Notes: generated from the letters alone by a model not told the origin. Positions 36,324-45,450 are shown, counted from the first letter of the stretch. The stretch: DNA of 64,000 bases from Arcanobacterium sp. S3PF19 (GCF_000758825.1 NZ_JRMX01000014.1:186001-250000), one strand, 5' to 3'. Program-made: numbers and translations.

Positions 36324-36882
36324 ATTTTTCAATATCGATCCCGATCCGCTGCGGGAAAAAATAGTGGCGGCGGCCAGATCCTGCATTGTGCACGACGGCG
36401 TTCGCGTGACCATTTCGGATGTGGCCAGGAAAGCCGCAGTGAGCCGGCCGACCATTTACCGCAAATATGCCAACGCGCGGGAGATGACGGCCGATGTGCT
36501 GACACAGGAAATGTTTACTCTGCTGGATATTAGCGCAATCCCCGAAAATTGCCGGGAATTTGTTGACTATATTGTGCGGACCACGGAGAAAGTGCGCAGA
36601 AACGAGGTGCTGCGCACGATCATCAAAAACGAGCCCGAACTGCTGCTGACGTACCAGTTTGAACGCCTGGGCCGCAGCCAGCTGGCAATCATCGACGTGC
36701 TGGCGTTCATGCTCGAAAAAATTCCCGACGTGCGCAAAGGCAACCTGCGCCATCAGGCGGTATTTGTGCTGATGCTTGTGCAGTCGGCGGCTTTCACCGC
36801 CAATGCGGTGGAGGGCTTTATCGACGCTCAGGCACTGAATCGGGAACTGACACAGATGCTGGAAGGATATTTGCTGCGTTGA
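36307..36882 (+). CDS. TetR-family transcriptional regulator
   Basis: A 191-residue regulator with a TetR DNA-binding region near residues 15-65 (VHDGVRVTISDVARKAAVSR followed by PTIYRKYANAREM) and an all-helical second domain that would bind a ligand. It overlaps the FAD oxidase gene (17 bases) and glpD (TTGA, four bases), so it very likely regulates this operon. The ligand is unknown; a lipid or glycerol derivative would fit the neighbours (inference). Confidence 0.87.
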   Translation: MRPAAEFFNIDPDPLREKIVAAARSCIVHDGVRVTISDVARKAAVSRPTIYRKYANAREMTADVLTQEMFTLLDISAIPENCREFVDYIVRTTEKVRRNEVLRTIIKNEPELLLTYQFERLGRSQLAIIDVLAFMLEKIPDVRKGNLRHQAVFVLMLVQSAAFTANAVEGFIDAQALNRELTQMLEGYLLR

Positions 36883-38492
36883 ACGGATTTGATACGGCAC
36901 TGAATGCTGCCCGGCGGGCAAAAGAATGGAGAGAACTGAAAGCTGATCCCCGCGTTGACCTGCTTGTGATCGGAGCGGGAATCACGGGAGCGGGGATTGC
37001 GCTTGATGCGGCTTCCCGCGGACTGAAAGTAGTTTTGGCAGAAAAACACGATCTGGCTTTCGGCACTTCCCGGTGGTCGTCGAAACTTGCGCACGGCGGT
37101 CTGCGCTACCTGAGCAAAATGCGGGTGAAAATCGCGTATAACTCTGCGCGTGAACGGAAAATCATTATGGAACGCACGGCCCCGCATCTGACGCGGGCGC
37201 TGGCACAGGTTACCCCGATCAACAGTTATCTTTCCCCACTGCAGACAGTGGCGGTGAGATGCGGATATCTGGCGGGGGACATCCTGGCTCTGGCTGCGGG
37301 AACGAAACGTTCCACACTTCCGCGTTCCCGGTTTGCGGGCAGGAAAGAAGCGGAAAAACTTCTCCCCCGGGTTCTGAAAAAAGGATTAAAGGGCGCATGG
37401 GTGAATTACGACGGGCAGATGATCGACGATGCGCGCTTTGTTGTTGCCGTGGCCCGCACGGCGGCAGGCGAGGGCGCGAAAATACTCACTTACTGCCCGG
37501 TATCCGAAGCGTGCGGGAGCGGCGCGCTGCTGACCGATAAATTCACCGGGGAATCTTTTTATCTGCACGCCAAAGCGGTAATCGGCGCGGCAGGCGTGTG
37601 GGCGGGAGAATTGGATCCGCGGATTAAAATCCGTCCTTCGCGCGGGACGCATTTGGTGTTCGATTCGCGTACTTTCGGCAATCCGGCCGGCGCCCTGACG
37701 ATTCCGCTGAAAGGATCGGTTTCGCGCTATCTGTTTATTCTTCCTGCCGACAAAAACCGGTGCTATCTCGGACTGACGGACGAAGATCAGCCGGGAGAAA
37801 TCCCGGATGTTCCCCCCACGCCCGAAGAAGACATCGGGTTTTTGCTGGAGGGTATCAATCCCGCACTTGAACGTGCGGTCGGCAGAGCGGATATCCGCGG
37901 AATGTTTACCGGTCTGCGTCCGCTGCTCACAGACGGAAGCGGATCATCCACGGCGGATCTTTCCCGGCGTCACGCAATCGTGAAAAGCGGCAGTGGGATG
38001 ATATCCGTGGTTGGGGGAAAATTCACCGAATATCGTCTTATGGCGCAGGAAGCGCTGGACACAGCCGTTAAATCAGCTAATCTGCGCGCGGGAAAATGCA
38101 GAACGCGTAATTTTCCGCTTGTGGGAGCCCCCGGGCATAAGGAAAACACACCGGATGATCCGAAGGACGTTTGCAAATTTCCGAAATTTCTCCTGCGGCG
38201 TTTCGGACTGGAAACAAAACGCATGGCAGACGCGGCAGTTTTGCCGAATCCGCTGCGCAGAATCGCGGGGCTCGATTTGGTCCGTGCCGAAATCGAATAT
38301 GCGCTCACGCATGAGGGCGCAATGTGTGTGGAAGACATTCTTGAGCGCCGGACACGGCTGTCGCTTGTGCCCGGGCAGGCCCGCGCGGCCCGTAAAGAAA
38401 TAACGGAGATTTTTAACGCTCTGTTTCCTTTCCCGGGTGCGCCTTCCGCCTTCCCCTCCGGGAGGAATGGGAAACGTGAGGAACGGGAATAA
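36879..38492 (+). CDS. glpD: Glycerol-3-phosphate dehydrogenase (FAD), GlpD
   Basis: Oxidises glycerol 3-phosphate to dihydroxyacetone phosphate at the membrane. The 537-residue protein begins with the Rossmann FAD motif VIGAGITGAGIALDAASRG, followed by the GlpD signatures FGTSRWSSKLAHGGLRYL and GQMIDDARFVVAVARTAAG. The substrate-domain strand SGMISVVGGKFTEYRLMAQ and the C-terminal helical domain are also present. The start is a TTG whose last two bases open the TetR stop, indicating coupled translation. It ends in a basic tail. Confidence 0.93.
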   Translation: MNGFDTALNAARRAKEWRELKADPRVDLLVIGAGITGAGIALDAASRGLKVVLAEKHDLAFGTSRWSSKLAHGGLRYLSKMRVKIAYNSARERKIIMERTAPHLTRALAQVTPINSYLSPLQTVAVRCGYLAGDILALAAGTKRSTLPRSRFAGRKEAEKLLPRVLKKGLKGAWVNYDGQMIDDARFVVAVARTAAGEGAKILTYCPVSEACGSGALLTDKFTGESFYLHAKAVIGAAGVWAGELDPRIKIRPSRGTHLVFDSRTFGNPAGALTIPLKGSVSRYLFILPADKNRCYLGLTDEDQPGEIPDVPPTPEEDIGFLLEGINPALERAVGRADIRGMFTGLRPLLTDGSGSSTADLSRRHAIVKSGSGMISVVGGKFTEYRLMAQEALDTAVKSANLRAGKCRTRNFPLVGAPGHKENTPDDPKDVCKFPKFLLRRFGLETKRMADAAVLPNPLRRIAGLDLVRAEIEYALTHEGAMCVEDILERRTRLSLVPGQARAARKEITEIFNALFPFPGAPSAFPSGRNGKREERE

Positions 38493-38523
38493 AAGAAACA
38501 CGGTTAAGCGAAGGAGGAAAGAA

Positions 38524-38760
38524 ATGATATTTTACACACTGTTCGCCGTCGCTCAGGCGCGCCACCCAAAAGCGGTCGGAAAGATAATGCGAAAACTTAC
38601 GTCGGCCGCGCCCGGGAGCGCGAAAAAGAAAAAACGGGATTCTTCCCCTGCCGGAGGGGACAACGGGAAAGCGCGCCTGCCGGTGCATGAAGTCGGCGAC
38701 CGTCCGCGTACCGACGGCATACAGGCCGCAAACAGGGCTGCCGGGGTACCGGAAGACTAA
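38524..38760 (+). CDS. Small basic protein of unknown function (78 aa)
   Basis: The ATG at 38524 follows an almost perfect ribosome site (AAGGAGG), the strongest evidence that this is a gene. The first 12 residues are hydrophobic (MIFYTLFAVAQA), and the rest is basic and polar with a KKKKRDSS run and a flexible-looking tail, so a membrane-tethered or nucleic-acid-binding peptide is possible. It lies 31 bases after glpD and 18 before nadE. No family was recognised. Confidence 0.55.
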   Translation: MIFYTLFAVAQARHPKAVGKIMRKLTSAAPGSAKKKKRDSSPAGGDNGKARLPVHEVGDRPRTDGIQAANRAAGVPED

Positions 38761-38778
38761 AACGTGTAGACTGGTTTC

Positions 38779-39603
38779 ATGCGCACACTTCAGAAACAGA
38801 TCATCGCCGAATTGGGTGTAAAACCGAAGATTGACCCCGCGGCGGAAGTCGCTTCCCGTACCGCTTTTCTTGCCGAATATCTCCTCGCCACACATACGAA
38901 GGGTTTCGTGCTCGGCATTTCGGGCGGAGTGGACTCCTCTCTGGGCGGCAGACTCTGTGAAATTGCGGCCCGGCAGCTGCGCGCGGCGGGGCATGCGGCG
39001 GAATTTGTTGCCGTTCGGCTTCCCTACCGCGTCCAGCGGGACGAGGACGATGCGCAGAGAGCACTTGAGTTTATCCGTCCCGACCGCATGGTTACTTTCA
39101 ACATTGGCCCGGCCGCGGATGCCTTCCGGGAACAGTATCTGAGCGCCGCGGAAAAGGAGATGTCGGATTTCACAGCGGGAAACACGAAGGCCAGGCTGCG
39201 CATGTGCGCCCAGTACGCGCTCGCCGCAGATGAAAATATGCTGGTCGTGGGGACGGACCACGCCGCCGAGGCGATCAGCGGATTCTATACCAAGTTTGGG
39301 GACGGCGGAGCGGATATTACTCCCCTTTCCGGGCTGAACAAGCGTCAGGTGCGTGAGCTGACCGCGTATCTGGGAGGAAGTCCGCAGATAGTCGGAAAAG
39401 TGCCGACAGCGGATCTGCTGGACGGAAATCCGGGGCGTGCGGATGAGGACGAACTCGGACTGCGTTACGAAGATATTGACGACTATCTGGAGGGGAAAGA
39501 AATCTGCGAATCCGCGGCAGAAAAGCTGGAGAAGTATTTTCTGCGCTCGCGCCATAAGCGCACGGTTCCGGTTACCCCGAAAGATACCTGGTGGCGGAAC
39601 TGA
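38779..39603 (+). CDS. nadE: NAD synthetase, ammonia-dependent
   Basis: Converts deamido-NAD to NAD with ATP and ammonia. The 274-residue length fits the short form lacking a glutaminase domain. The PP-loop SGGVDSSLGG (about residue 55), the conserved MCAQYALA and GTDHAAEAISGFYTKFGDGG, and the C-terminal LGLRYEDIDDYLEG and RSRHKRTVPVTP are all typical. Confidence 0.96.
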   Translation: MRTLQKQIIAELGVKPKIDPAAEVASRTAFLAEYLLATHTKGFVLGISGGVDSSLGGRLCEIAARQLRAAGHAAEFVAVRLPYRVQRDEDDAQRALEFIRPDRMVTFNIGPAADAFREQYLSAAEKEMSDFTAGNTKARLRMCAQYALAADENMLVVGTDHAAEAISGFYTKFGDGGADITPLSGLNKRQVRELTAYLGGSPQIVGKVPTADLLDGNPGRADEDELGLRYEDIDDYLEGKEICESAAEKLEKYFLRSRHKRTVPVTPKDTWWRN

Positions 39604-39612
39604 TCTGCCGCG

Positions 39613-40371
39613 TCAGTTCGCGGTGTCCTGATTTTTTGAGGGGATGACCGCCCGGGATCTGTTTCTTCCGCCGCCGGCGCGGAATTTTCCGAATGTTCTT
39701 CTTCTCTTCATCCGGTTTGCCTTGCGCTGCCGCAGACGGAAAGCATATTCCGTCAGATCGTATGGCTTGGGCAGAACCCAGCCGTATTTGCGGGCCAGAA
39801 CTATCAGTATGCAGCAGCTGATGATAGAGCTGCCCATGCCCATTTCGTATTTCCCGTAGCTTTGGAATACCACCATCTGTGCCGCGGAAAACACGCTGAA
39901 TGTTGCGTAGAGAGGTCCTCCGCCAAAAATTTTGGGAATTTCGTTGACCATTACGTCTCTCACCATGCCGCCGCAGACGGCGGTTACGGCTCCGAGAAAA
40001 ATGGCGGGCACAACTCCCAGCCCCGCACTCAGTCCCTTTGACGCGCCGGTTGCGGACCAGCAGCCGATGGCCAGAATGTCACCGAATATCATTGCCCGGT
40101 GTGTCCATTTGTTTCGGTCAAGGGGAACAAAATACGAAAAGGCTGCGGCGGCAAACGCCCCTCCGAGATACCAGGGATCGGTGAGCGCCACGGGAAAACC
40201 TATTCCGAGCATCATGTCGCGCAAAAGACCTCCGCCCAAAGCCGAAGCCGCGCCCAGAACAAGGAATCCGATCAGATCGAAACCCCGGCTGCGCGCCAGA
40301 GTCCCGCCGATTAAACCGTTACAGATAACGCCGGTAACGTCTACGATTCGGAATAAAGTTTCTGGATCCAC
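39613..40371 (-). CDS. TRIC-type cation channel family protein (UPF0126)
   Basis: A membrane protein of two similar halves. Each half carries the glycine-rich motif of the family: ALGGGLLRDMMLG (about residue 45) and VCGGMVRDVMVNEIP (about residue 135). Seven membrane segments are likely, followed by a strongly basic tail of about 45 residues with many Arg. Bacterial relatives form trimeric potassium channels, so ion flux is the likely role, although substrate specificity varies. The start is a GTG at 40371. It converges with nadE. Confidence 0.88.
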   Translation of the reverse strand: MDPETLFRIVDVTGVICNGLIGGTLARSRGFDLIGFLVLGAASALGGGLLRDMMLGIGFPVALTDPWYLGGAFAAAAFSYFVPLDRNKWTHRAMIFGDILAIGCWSATGASKGLSAGLGVVPAIFLGAVTAVCGGMVRDVMVNEIPKIFGGGPLYATFSVFSAAQMVVFQSYGKYEMGMGSSIISCCILIVLARKYGWVLPKPYDLTEYAFRLRQRKANRMKRRRTFGKFRAGGGRNRSRAVIPSKNQDTAN

Positions 40372-40410
40372 TGTACCTGCCTGTAAAACGCGGGAGTGAG
40401 GGGGTGCCGT

Positions 40411-41316
40411 TTAGTCCGAAATCCAGTGGTTCAGCGCGTTCAGATAAACCACCGCATCGGCATCGGAATGTACGGAGAAGACAACAAGCTCAATCGGATC
40501 CGGATGGTTTCTCAGCCAGTCCTCCACGGTCTTCAAAGCGATGTGGGCGGCCTCCTCTTTCGGAAAACCGTTCATGCCGGTGGCGATTGCGGGGAATGCG
40601 AGAGACTTTATCCCGCCTTTTTCCACAGCCAGGGAAAGTGCGCCCCGGTAGCACAGGGCAAGCTGTGTGCGCAGCTCGTCGGTGATGTGCGCATCTTTGA
40701 TCCGCGGCATATGGGTGTGAATAATATATTTGGCCGGCATTCGGTATCCGCGTGTGATTTTCACACCTGCGGGAGGCTCGTTTTCTCCCTGCATTTCGAT
40801 TATTTTTGCACAGTCGTTGCGCAGCCACGGCCCGGCCTGCGAATGAATTTCGGAATCGAGGCACCCGTGCAGCGGGATCGGGCAGCCCGTGAGTTCCGGC
40901 AGGGCGGTATTTACCACCGCATCCACCACAAGCTGCGTCATGTCTCCGCGGTAAAGCACTATTTTGTTGCTGTTGATGAAGTCGCAGTCCGGAATCTGGT
41001 CGCTTACGCGGCGCAGATTATTCGCCTCCACACGGCCGCGCCGCCCCAGCTGGCGATACAGCAGAGCGTTTATCGCCCGGGAAGTGATCGGGTCGATCGG
41101 CCCCGGTTCGCGGACCGACAGTTCTGCCCGCAGCCAGTTCATCAGACCTTCGTCGGTAGACAGATAGGCCGCAGACGAACTGCCGTTGTAATGTTTGTCG
41201 TGCAGGCCGCTGAGCGCGGTCATCAGCAGGTTGTAGTCCGAACGTTTATCCGATTTGGGGGCAGGGAAGTCTTCATCCAAATGAATCGCGTCACGATAGT
41301 CTGCCAGTTTCAGCAT
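40411..41316 (-). CDS. Zinc-type macrodomain protein (probable protein-ADP-ribose hydrolase)
   Basis: The 301-residue protein has a helical N-terminal part (about 1-105) and a macrodomain (about 110-300). It matches the zinc-containing class in TGCPIPLHGCLDSEIHSQAG and the following LRNDC, where Cys and His bind zinc in known enzymes. The loop usually reading VNAAN is VNTAL here, so an Asn important for ADP-ribose binding and catalysis in relatives appears to be lost. The motif AFPAIATGMNGFP is normal. The start is an ATG after AAGGGGA. It may remove ADP-ribose from proteins or only bind it. Confidence 0.85.
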   Translation of the reverse strand: MLKLADYRDAIHLDEDFPAPKSDKRSDYNLLMTALSGLHDKHYNGSSSAAYLSTDEGLMNWLRAELSVREPGPIDPITSRAINALLYRQLGRRGRVEANNLRRVSDQIPDCDFINSNKIVLYRGDMTQLVVDAVVNTALPELTGCPIPLHGCLDSEIHSQAGPWLRNDCAKIIEMQGENEPPAGVKITRGYRMPAKYIIHTHMPRIKDAHITDELRTQLALCYRGALSLAVEKGGIKSLAFPAIATGMNGFPKEEAAHIALKTVEDWLRNHPDPIELVVFSVHSDADAVVYLNALNHWISD

Positions 41317-41442
41317 GATTTCCCCTTCGTTTTTCCATCTGCTTCTAGCCTACCGCGAAATATCTCCGGAGCGAATACTGTATTCACAATTTGCGCGCTA
41401 AACTTGGAGAAGTTCACACGCCGGTCTTTGGAAAGGACGATT

Positions 41443-41973
41443 ATGGAAGATTCGGGAATGATCGGGAGGATCCGCCCGGGCTTTGATTTTATTGTGGCCA
41501 CCGACGGCGCCTGCTCCGGTAATCCCGGTCCCGGCGGCTGGGCGTGGGTGGAGCAGATCAGCGGCCGGCGGAACAGCGGCGGCGCGGCCCATACCACAAA
41601 CAATATTATGGAGCTGACGGCACTCGTTTCCGCACTGGAAACAGTCGGCCCGGAAGGAAGTCTGCTGATTCGCGCCGATTCTTCGTACGTGATCAACGCG
41701 ATGACGAAATGGGCTCCCGGCTGGCGGAGAAAAGGGTGGCGCAAATCGGACGGAAAACCTGTGCTGAATCGGGATTTAATAGAACATCTGCTCGGCCTGT
41801 ATGAAAACCGCAGGGGAAAAACCGAGGTGGAATGGGTAAAAGGGCATAACGGCGATGTGGCAAACGAGCTTGTGGATTCGCTGGCCGTGAAACAGAGCCG
41901 GCTTTATGCGCTCGATGCCTCCCGTCCGCCCACGTACGTTCTGCCGGCGGCCGGAGAGAAAACCCTGTTTTAA
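41443..41973 (+). CDS. rnhA: Ribonuclease HI
   Basis: Degrades RNA in RNA-DNA hybrids. The start at ATG 41443, with AAAGGA upstream, is used; a much longer frame from 40396 is antisense to the macrodomain gene and is rejected. The catalytic residues are visible: Asp in VATDGACSGNPGPGG, Glu in NNIMELTAL, Asp in IRADSSYVINAMTKW, and Asp in the closing VANELVDSLA, with His in WVKGHNGD. At 176 residues it is slightly longer than average, with an extra polar tail. Confidence 0.95.
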   Translation: MEDSGMIGRIRPGFDFIVATDGACSGNPGPGGWAWVEQISGRRNSGGAAHTTNNIMELTALVSALETVGPEGSLLIRADSSYVINAMTKWAPGWRRKGWRKSDGKPVLNRDLIEHLLGLYENRRGKTEVEWVKGHNGDVANELVDSLAVKQSRLYALDASRPPTYVLPAAGEKTLF

Positions 41974-42001
41974 ACATAAATTCAACATGGACGGAAATGA
42001 T

Positions 42002-44137
42002 ATGTGCCTGCCCTGCTTGAAAAAACGCCCGCTCCGGCGTGAATTTCACGGCGATGTTTTCACAGACGAATACGAATGGATCAGAAACGACGAAGAGGCC
42101 ATGCTCAGGCAGCTGCGGGAGGAAAATAAACTGTATGACAGGGAAACGGAATCCCTGGCTCCGCTGCGTGCCCGGCTGACTGCGGAAATTGCTTCCCACG
42201 TGAAGACCGACGATGTTTCGGTGCCGGTGCGACACGGCAGTTTTTGGTATTGGTCGCGCACGTGGGAAGAAAAAAATTATCCTGCCGTTTACCGCTGTGC
42301 CGCGCAGCCGGCCGGGCACGGCGGTATTTCGCCCGTCCGCCCGGATCCGCATACGGCGCAAAACGCGGCGGTGGTTTACGACGGAAATCTTCTTGCCGAA
42401 GATTCGGATTTTTTCGGTGTGGGGGACGTTGCGTATTCCCCGGACGGCAGGCTTTGCGCTCTGGAAACGGATAGCGCGGGAAACGAAACCTTTCGGATTA
42501 GGATTCACGAAATAGATTCGGGGCTGATTGTAGACGACAGCGTCCGCGAAGCCGGATACGGGGTTGTCTTTGGCGGGGGCACGCATATTTTCTATACCCG
42601 CTGCGACGCCGCATGGCGCCAGTATCAGGTGTGGGTACACCGTATCGGCGCAAACCCGGGCGAAGATACGCTGCTGTATGAGGAAAAGGATGAAAAATTT
42701 TCGGTCGAAATAAGTGCTTCCAAAGATCGGCGCCGGCTTGTGGTGGGACTGTTTTCCGTCACTTCCTCCCAGTGTATTCTTTTTGATCTGTACGACCCGT
42801 GGCAGGGGAGCAGAATCGTTTTCGAACGCCGTGCGGGTGTGGAATATACCGTGGAACCCTGCGGGGATTCGGCGCTGATTGTGCATAATCTGCACCGCCC
42901 GGATTTTTCGCTGTCCCAGACACGTTTGGATGACGTGCGGATGGAGGCATGGGAGTCTGTATATGTGCCCGAAGACGGCGAACAGGTCGGCGCGGTGTAT
43001 GCATTTTCGGATTTTGCGGTATGCGAGATGAGGGCGGAGGGAGAAACGCAGCTGCGCGTGCTGCGCAAAAATACGGATGTGCCGCCCGAAGACGGTTCCA
43101 AAGGTCTTCCCCGCTGGTCCGCGCCGCAGAAGGTGACTGCGCCCCGGGCGGCCACGGTTGGGTATCTGCCTGCGGGAGAGTGGGAAGACGGCGAATTTCT
43201 CTGCACGCTGGAATCGATTCTTATTCCTCCGACGGTGCTGTGCGTGAAAGTGGCGGGGGAAAATTCCGCTTTGGTCTGCGAAACGCTGAAGACCGTCTCC
43301 GTTCCCCTGTATTCCCCGGAGAATTATACGGAATACCGTGTTTGGGCGCGGGCAGATGACGGAACGAAAATTCCCCTTACGGTTGCGCACCGCAAAGACG
43401 TAACTCCCAACGGTGCAAACGCGGGTATTCTGTACGGATACGGTTCCTACGGAATTTCTTCCGATCCGTGGTTTTCCCCTGCCCTTCTGCCTGTTTTGGA
43501 CAGGGGTGCCGTGTATGCGGCGGCCCATGTGCGCGGCGGCGGGGAATTGGGCAGACACTGGTATGAACAGGGAAAACTGCTGCAAAAACGAAATACTTTT
43601 ACGGATTTTATCGCCGCGGCAAAATATCTTGTGCAAAGCGGGCTGGTTGATCCGAAGCGCCTTGCTGCCGAAGGGCGCAGTGCCGGCGGACTGCTGATGG
43701 GAGCCGTGGCAAATATGGCCCCGGAAATGTTTCGGGTGATTCACGCGGGAGTCCCGTTTGTGGATGCGTTAAATACGATTTTGCGCCCCGATCTGCCGCT
43801 GACTGTCGGCGAGTGGGAAGAGTGGGGCAATCCGCTGCACTCCGCGCAGGTCTACCGTTACATGAAGTCTTATTCCCCTTACGAAAATATCCGGGAAAAG
43901 GAATACCCGGCTATTTTGGCAACGAGTGCCGTAAACGATGTGCGCGTGAGCTGTGTCGAACCGCTGAAATGGGTTGCACGGCTGCGCGATACCGTGCGCA
44001 GCGATCTGCGCAGAAGTCCGATCCTGCTGCGTACGGAAACGGCCGGCGGGCACGGCGGCGGCTCAGGCCGGCAGAAATCGTGGGAGAACCGTTCCCACGA
44101 GCTGGCTTTTATTCTCTCCCTGCTTAATGCGGCTTAG
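42002..44137 (+). CDS. ptrB: Oligopeptidase B-like serine peptidase (prolyl oligopeptidase family)
   Basis: Cuts short peptides, in oligopeptidase B after basic residues. The 711-residue protein has an N-terminal beta-propeller that opens with the family pattern (HGDVFTDEYEWIRND). The C-terminal hydrolase domain carries AAHVRGGGELGRHWYEQG, the catalytic Ser in AAEGRSAGGLL, Asp in SAVNDVRV and His in AGGHGGGSG. The ATG at 42002 has GGACGGA six bases upstream; an ATG at 41987 without such a site is an alternative. No signal peptide, so it is cytoplasmic. It lies 28 bases after rnhA. Confidence 0.93.
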   Translation: MCLPCLKKRPLRREFHGDVFTDEYEWIRNDEEAMLRQLREENKLYDRETESLAPLRARLTAEIASHVKTDDVSVPVRHGSFWYWSRTWEEKNYPAVYRCAAQPAGHGGISPVRPDPHTAQNAAVVYDGNLLAEDSDFFGVGDVAYSPDGRLCALETDSAGNETFRIRIHEIDSGLIVDDSVREAGYGVVFGGGTHIFYTRCDAAWRQYQVWVHRIGANPGEDTLLYEEKDEKFSVEISASKDRRRLVVGLFSVTSSQCILFDLYDPWQGSRIVFERRAGVEYTVEPCGDSALIVHNLHRPDFSLSQTRLDDVRMEAWESVYVPEDGEQVGAVYAFSDFAVCEMRAEGETQLRVLRKNTDVPPEDGSKGLPRWSAPQKVTAPRAATVGYLPAGEWEDGEFLCTLESILIPPTVLCVKVAGENSALVCETLKTVSVPLYSPENYTEYRVWARADDGTKIPLTVAHRKDVTPNGANAGILYGYGSYGISSDPWFSPALLPVLDRGAVYAAAHVRGGGELGRHWYEQGKLLQKRNTFTDFIAAAKYLVQSGLVDPKRLAAEGRSAGGLLMGAVANMAPEMFRVIHAGVPFVDALNTILRPDLPLTVGEWEEWGNPLHSAQVYRYMKSYSPYENIREKEYPAILATSAVNDVRVSCVEPLKWVARLRDTVRSDLRRSPILLRTETAGGHGGGSGRQKSWENRSHELAFILSLLNAA

Positions 44138-44220
44138 CGGCGTGCGTGTTTAATGCGGATGCGTCTGCACGGACGCGGAAACTTCACGCATACTGCGCGG
44201 GAGAGTTCTGCGCCGCTTTT

Positions 44221-45450
44221 TTACTCTGTTACGGGGCGGCGCAGACGGAGATAAGTTTCCAGGATTCCGTAGGCCGTTTCCGCCGCCGACCGGGCGGCAT
44301 CGGAGAGTTCGGTATGGAAACTTACGGACTGATCGTCAGGTTTTCCGCACAGATCGGAGATTGCGCGGACCGCAACGAACGGAACGGAAAATTCTGCCGC
44401 GACTTGGGCAAGAGCCTGGGATTCCATATCCGTGGTGAGGGCCGCCGGGAACGTTTCGCGCACGCTCCCCACGTTTTCTCCGGTGACAAACGTGTCCGAG
44501 GAATTCATCTGCCCGAATCTCACGTCCGCTTTTTTCTGCGCGTCTTCGCCCATTTGGCGGCGCAGATATTCTTCTGCCGCTTTCAGCAGACCGGGAGCGG
44601 CTTTGAATACCGCGGGCTGCTGCGGAACCTGTCCCGGAACGTAGCCGAAAGCCGTTCCGTCGGCGCCGGCGTTGACGTATTCGGTGCCGATTACCACTTC
44701 GCCCACCCGGGTGTCGGCCGCGAGCCCTCCGGCGCTGCCGCAGCAGATAACCGTCTTGGGGGAAAATGTGGAAAGTACGGAGGAAAGTGAGGAGGCGGCG
44801 CTGACCATTCCGATTCCGGTGGTGAGGAGAAGGAGTTTTGCGGGCGGCTGCTCGCCGTCGCAGGTCTTTCGCATGGCTATGCTCAGGTTTTTAAAGCTGC
44901 TGGAGACGGGATGGATCTCGTAATCCGGAAGAAGTTTTTCAACTTCCGCCGTTTCTTCCCCCATTGCGCAGACAAACAGCGCGTCAACCGCTTTGATCTG
45001 CATGGAATCGCGCTCGCGGGACTGTGTGAGATCCGCGCATGTCTGCTGGCATTTGGGGCAGTATCCCCAGAATGTAACTTCCGCTTCGTCAAGACGGTAA
45101 TCGTGTGTGTCGTTTGGCGTGAGGCAGGGGGCTTCGCCGATAATGCAGTCGATATTGATCATTTCGTAGCAGTTTCGGCATACCAGATGATGATGGTTGA
45201 AATTGGAGTTCAGTTCATATACCGGAACGGATCCTGCCGGCTCTGCGCTACGGAGAATGGATTTTTCCGTCAGTGCGTGCAGCACGTCGTAAACCGCCTG
45301 TGTAGACACAGAACCCAGAGCCTTCGAAACGGCAACCCGCACCGCATCGGCGGAGGAATGTGGGTGGCGTGACAGAAAGTCGAGAATTGCGAGGCGCGGC
45401 TTCGTGACTCTTAAACCGACTTCGCGTAACTGTTCGGCGTAAGTCTTCAT
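44221..45450 (-). CDS. Fur-family regulator fused to an MTA/SAH nucleosidase
   Basis: One uninterrupted 409-codon frame joins two complete enzymes/regulators. Residues 1-150 are a Fur domain: winged helix with RVTKPRLAILDFLSRHPH, the metal-site segment NHHHLVCRNC and a second Cys pair CPKCQQTC, as in structural zinc sites. From about residue 155 comes a nucleosidase of the MTAN (Pfs) type. It has ALFVCAMGEETAEV (acid Glu region), GIGMVSAASSLSSVL, CCGSAGGLAADTRVGEVV and DMESQALAQVA, plus the catalytic Asp in AVRAISDLCG. All key residues look intact. Such enzymes cut methylthioadenosine, S-adenosylhomocysteine and 5'-deoxyadenosine. The fusion suggests a metal- or redox-sensing repressor tied to SAM by-product removal. 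Confidence 0.9.
   Translation of the reverse strand: MKTYAEQLREVGLRVTKPRLAILDFLSRHPHSSADAVRVAVSKALGSVSTQAVYDVLHALTEKSILRSAEPAGSVPVYELNSNFNHHHLVCRNCYEMINIDCIIGEAPCLTPNDTHDYRLDEAEVTFWGYCPKCQQTCADLTQSRERDSMQIKAVDALFVCAMGEETAEVEKLLPDYEIHPVSSSFKNLSIAMRKTCDGEQPPAKLLLLTTGIGMVSAASSLSSVLSTFSPKTVICCGSAGGLAADTRVGEVVIGTEYVNAGADGTAFGYVPGQVPQQPAVFKAAPGLLKAAEEYLRRQMGEDAQKKADVRFGQMNSSDTFVTGENVGSVRETFPAALTTDMESQALAQVAAEFSVPFVAVRAISDLCGKPDDQSVSFHTELSDAARSAAETAYGILETYLRLRRPVTE

Noticed and set aside
40396-41442. Long N-terminal extension of the RNase H frame
   Set aside because: It is the antisense of the macrodomain gene, and a good start with AAAGGA exists at 41443.
41693-43744. 683-codon minus-strand frame opposite oligopeptidase B
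   Set aside because: Antisense shadow of a gene with intact catalytic residues; composition is His/Arg/Phe-rich as in other shadows.
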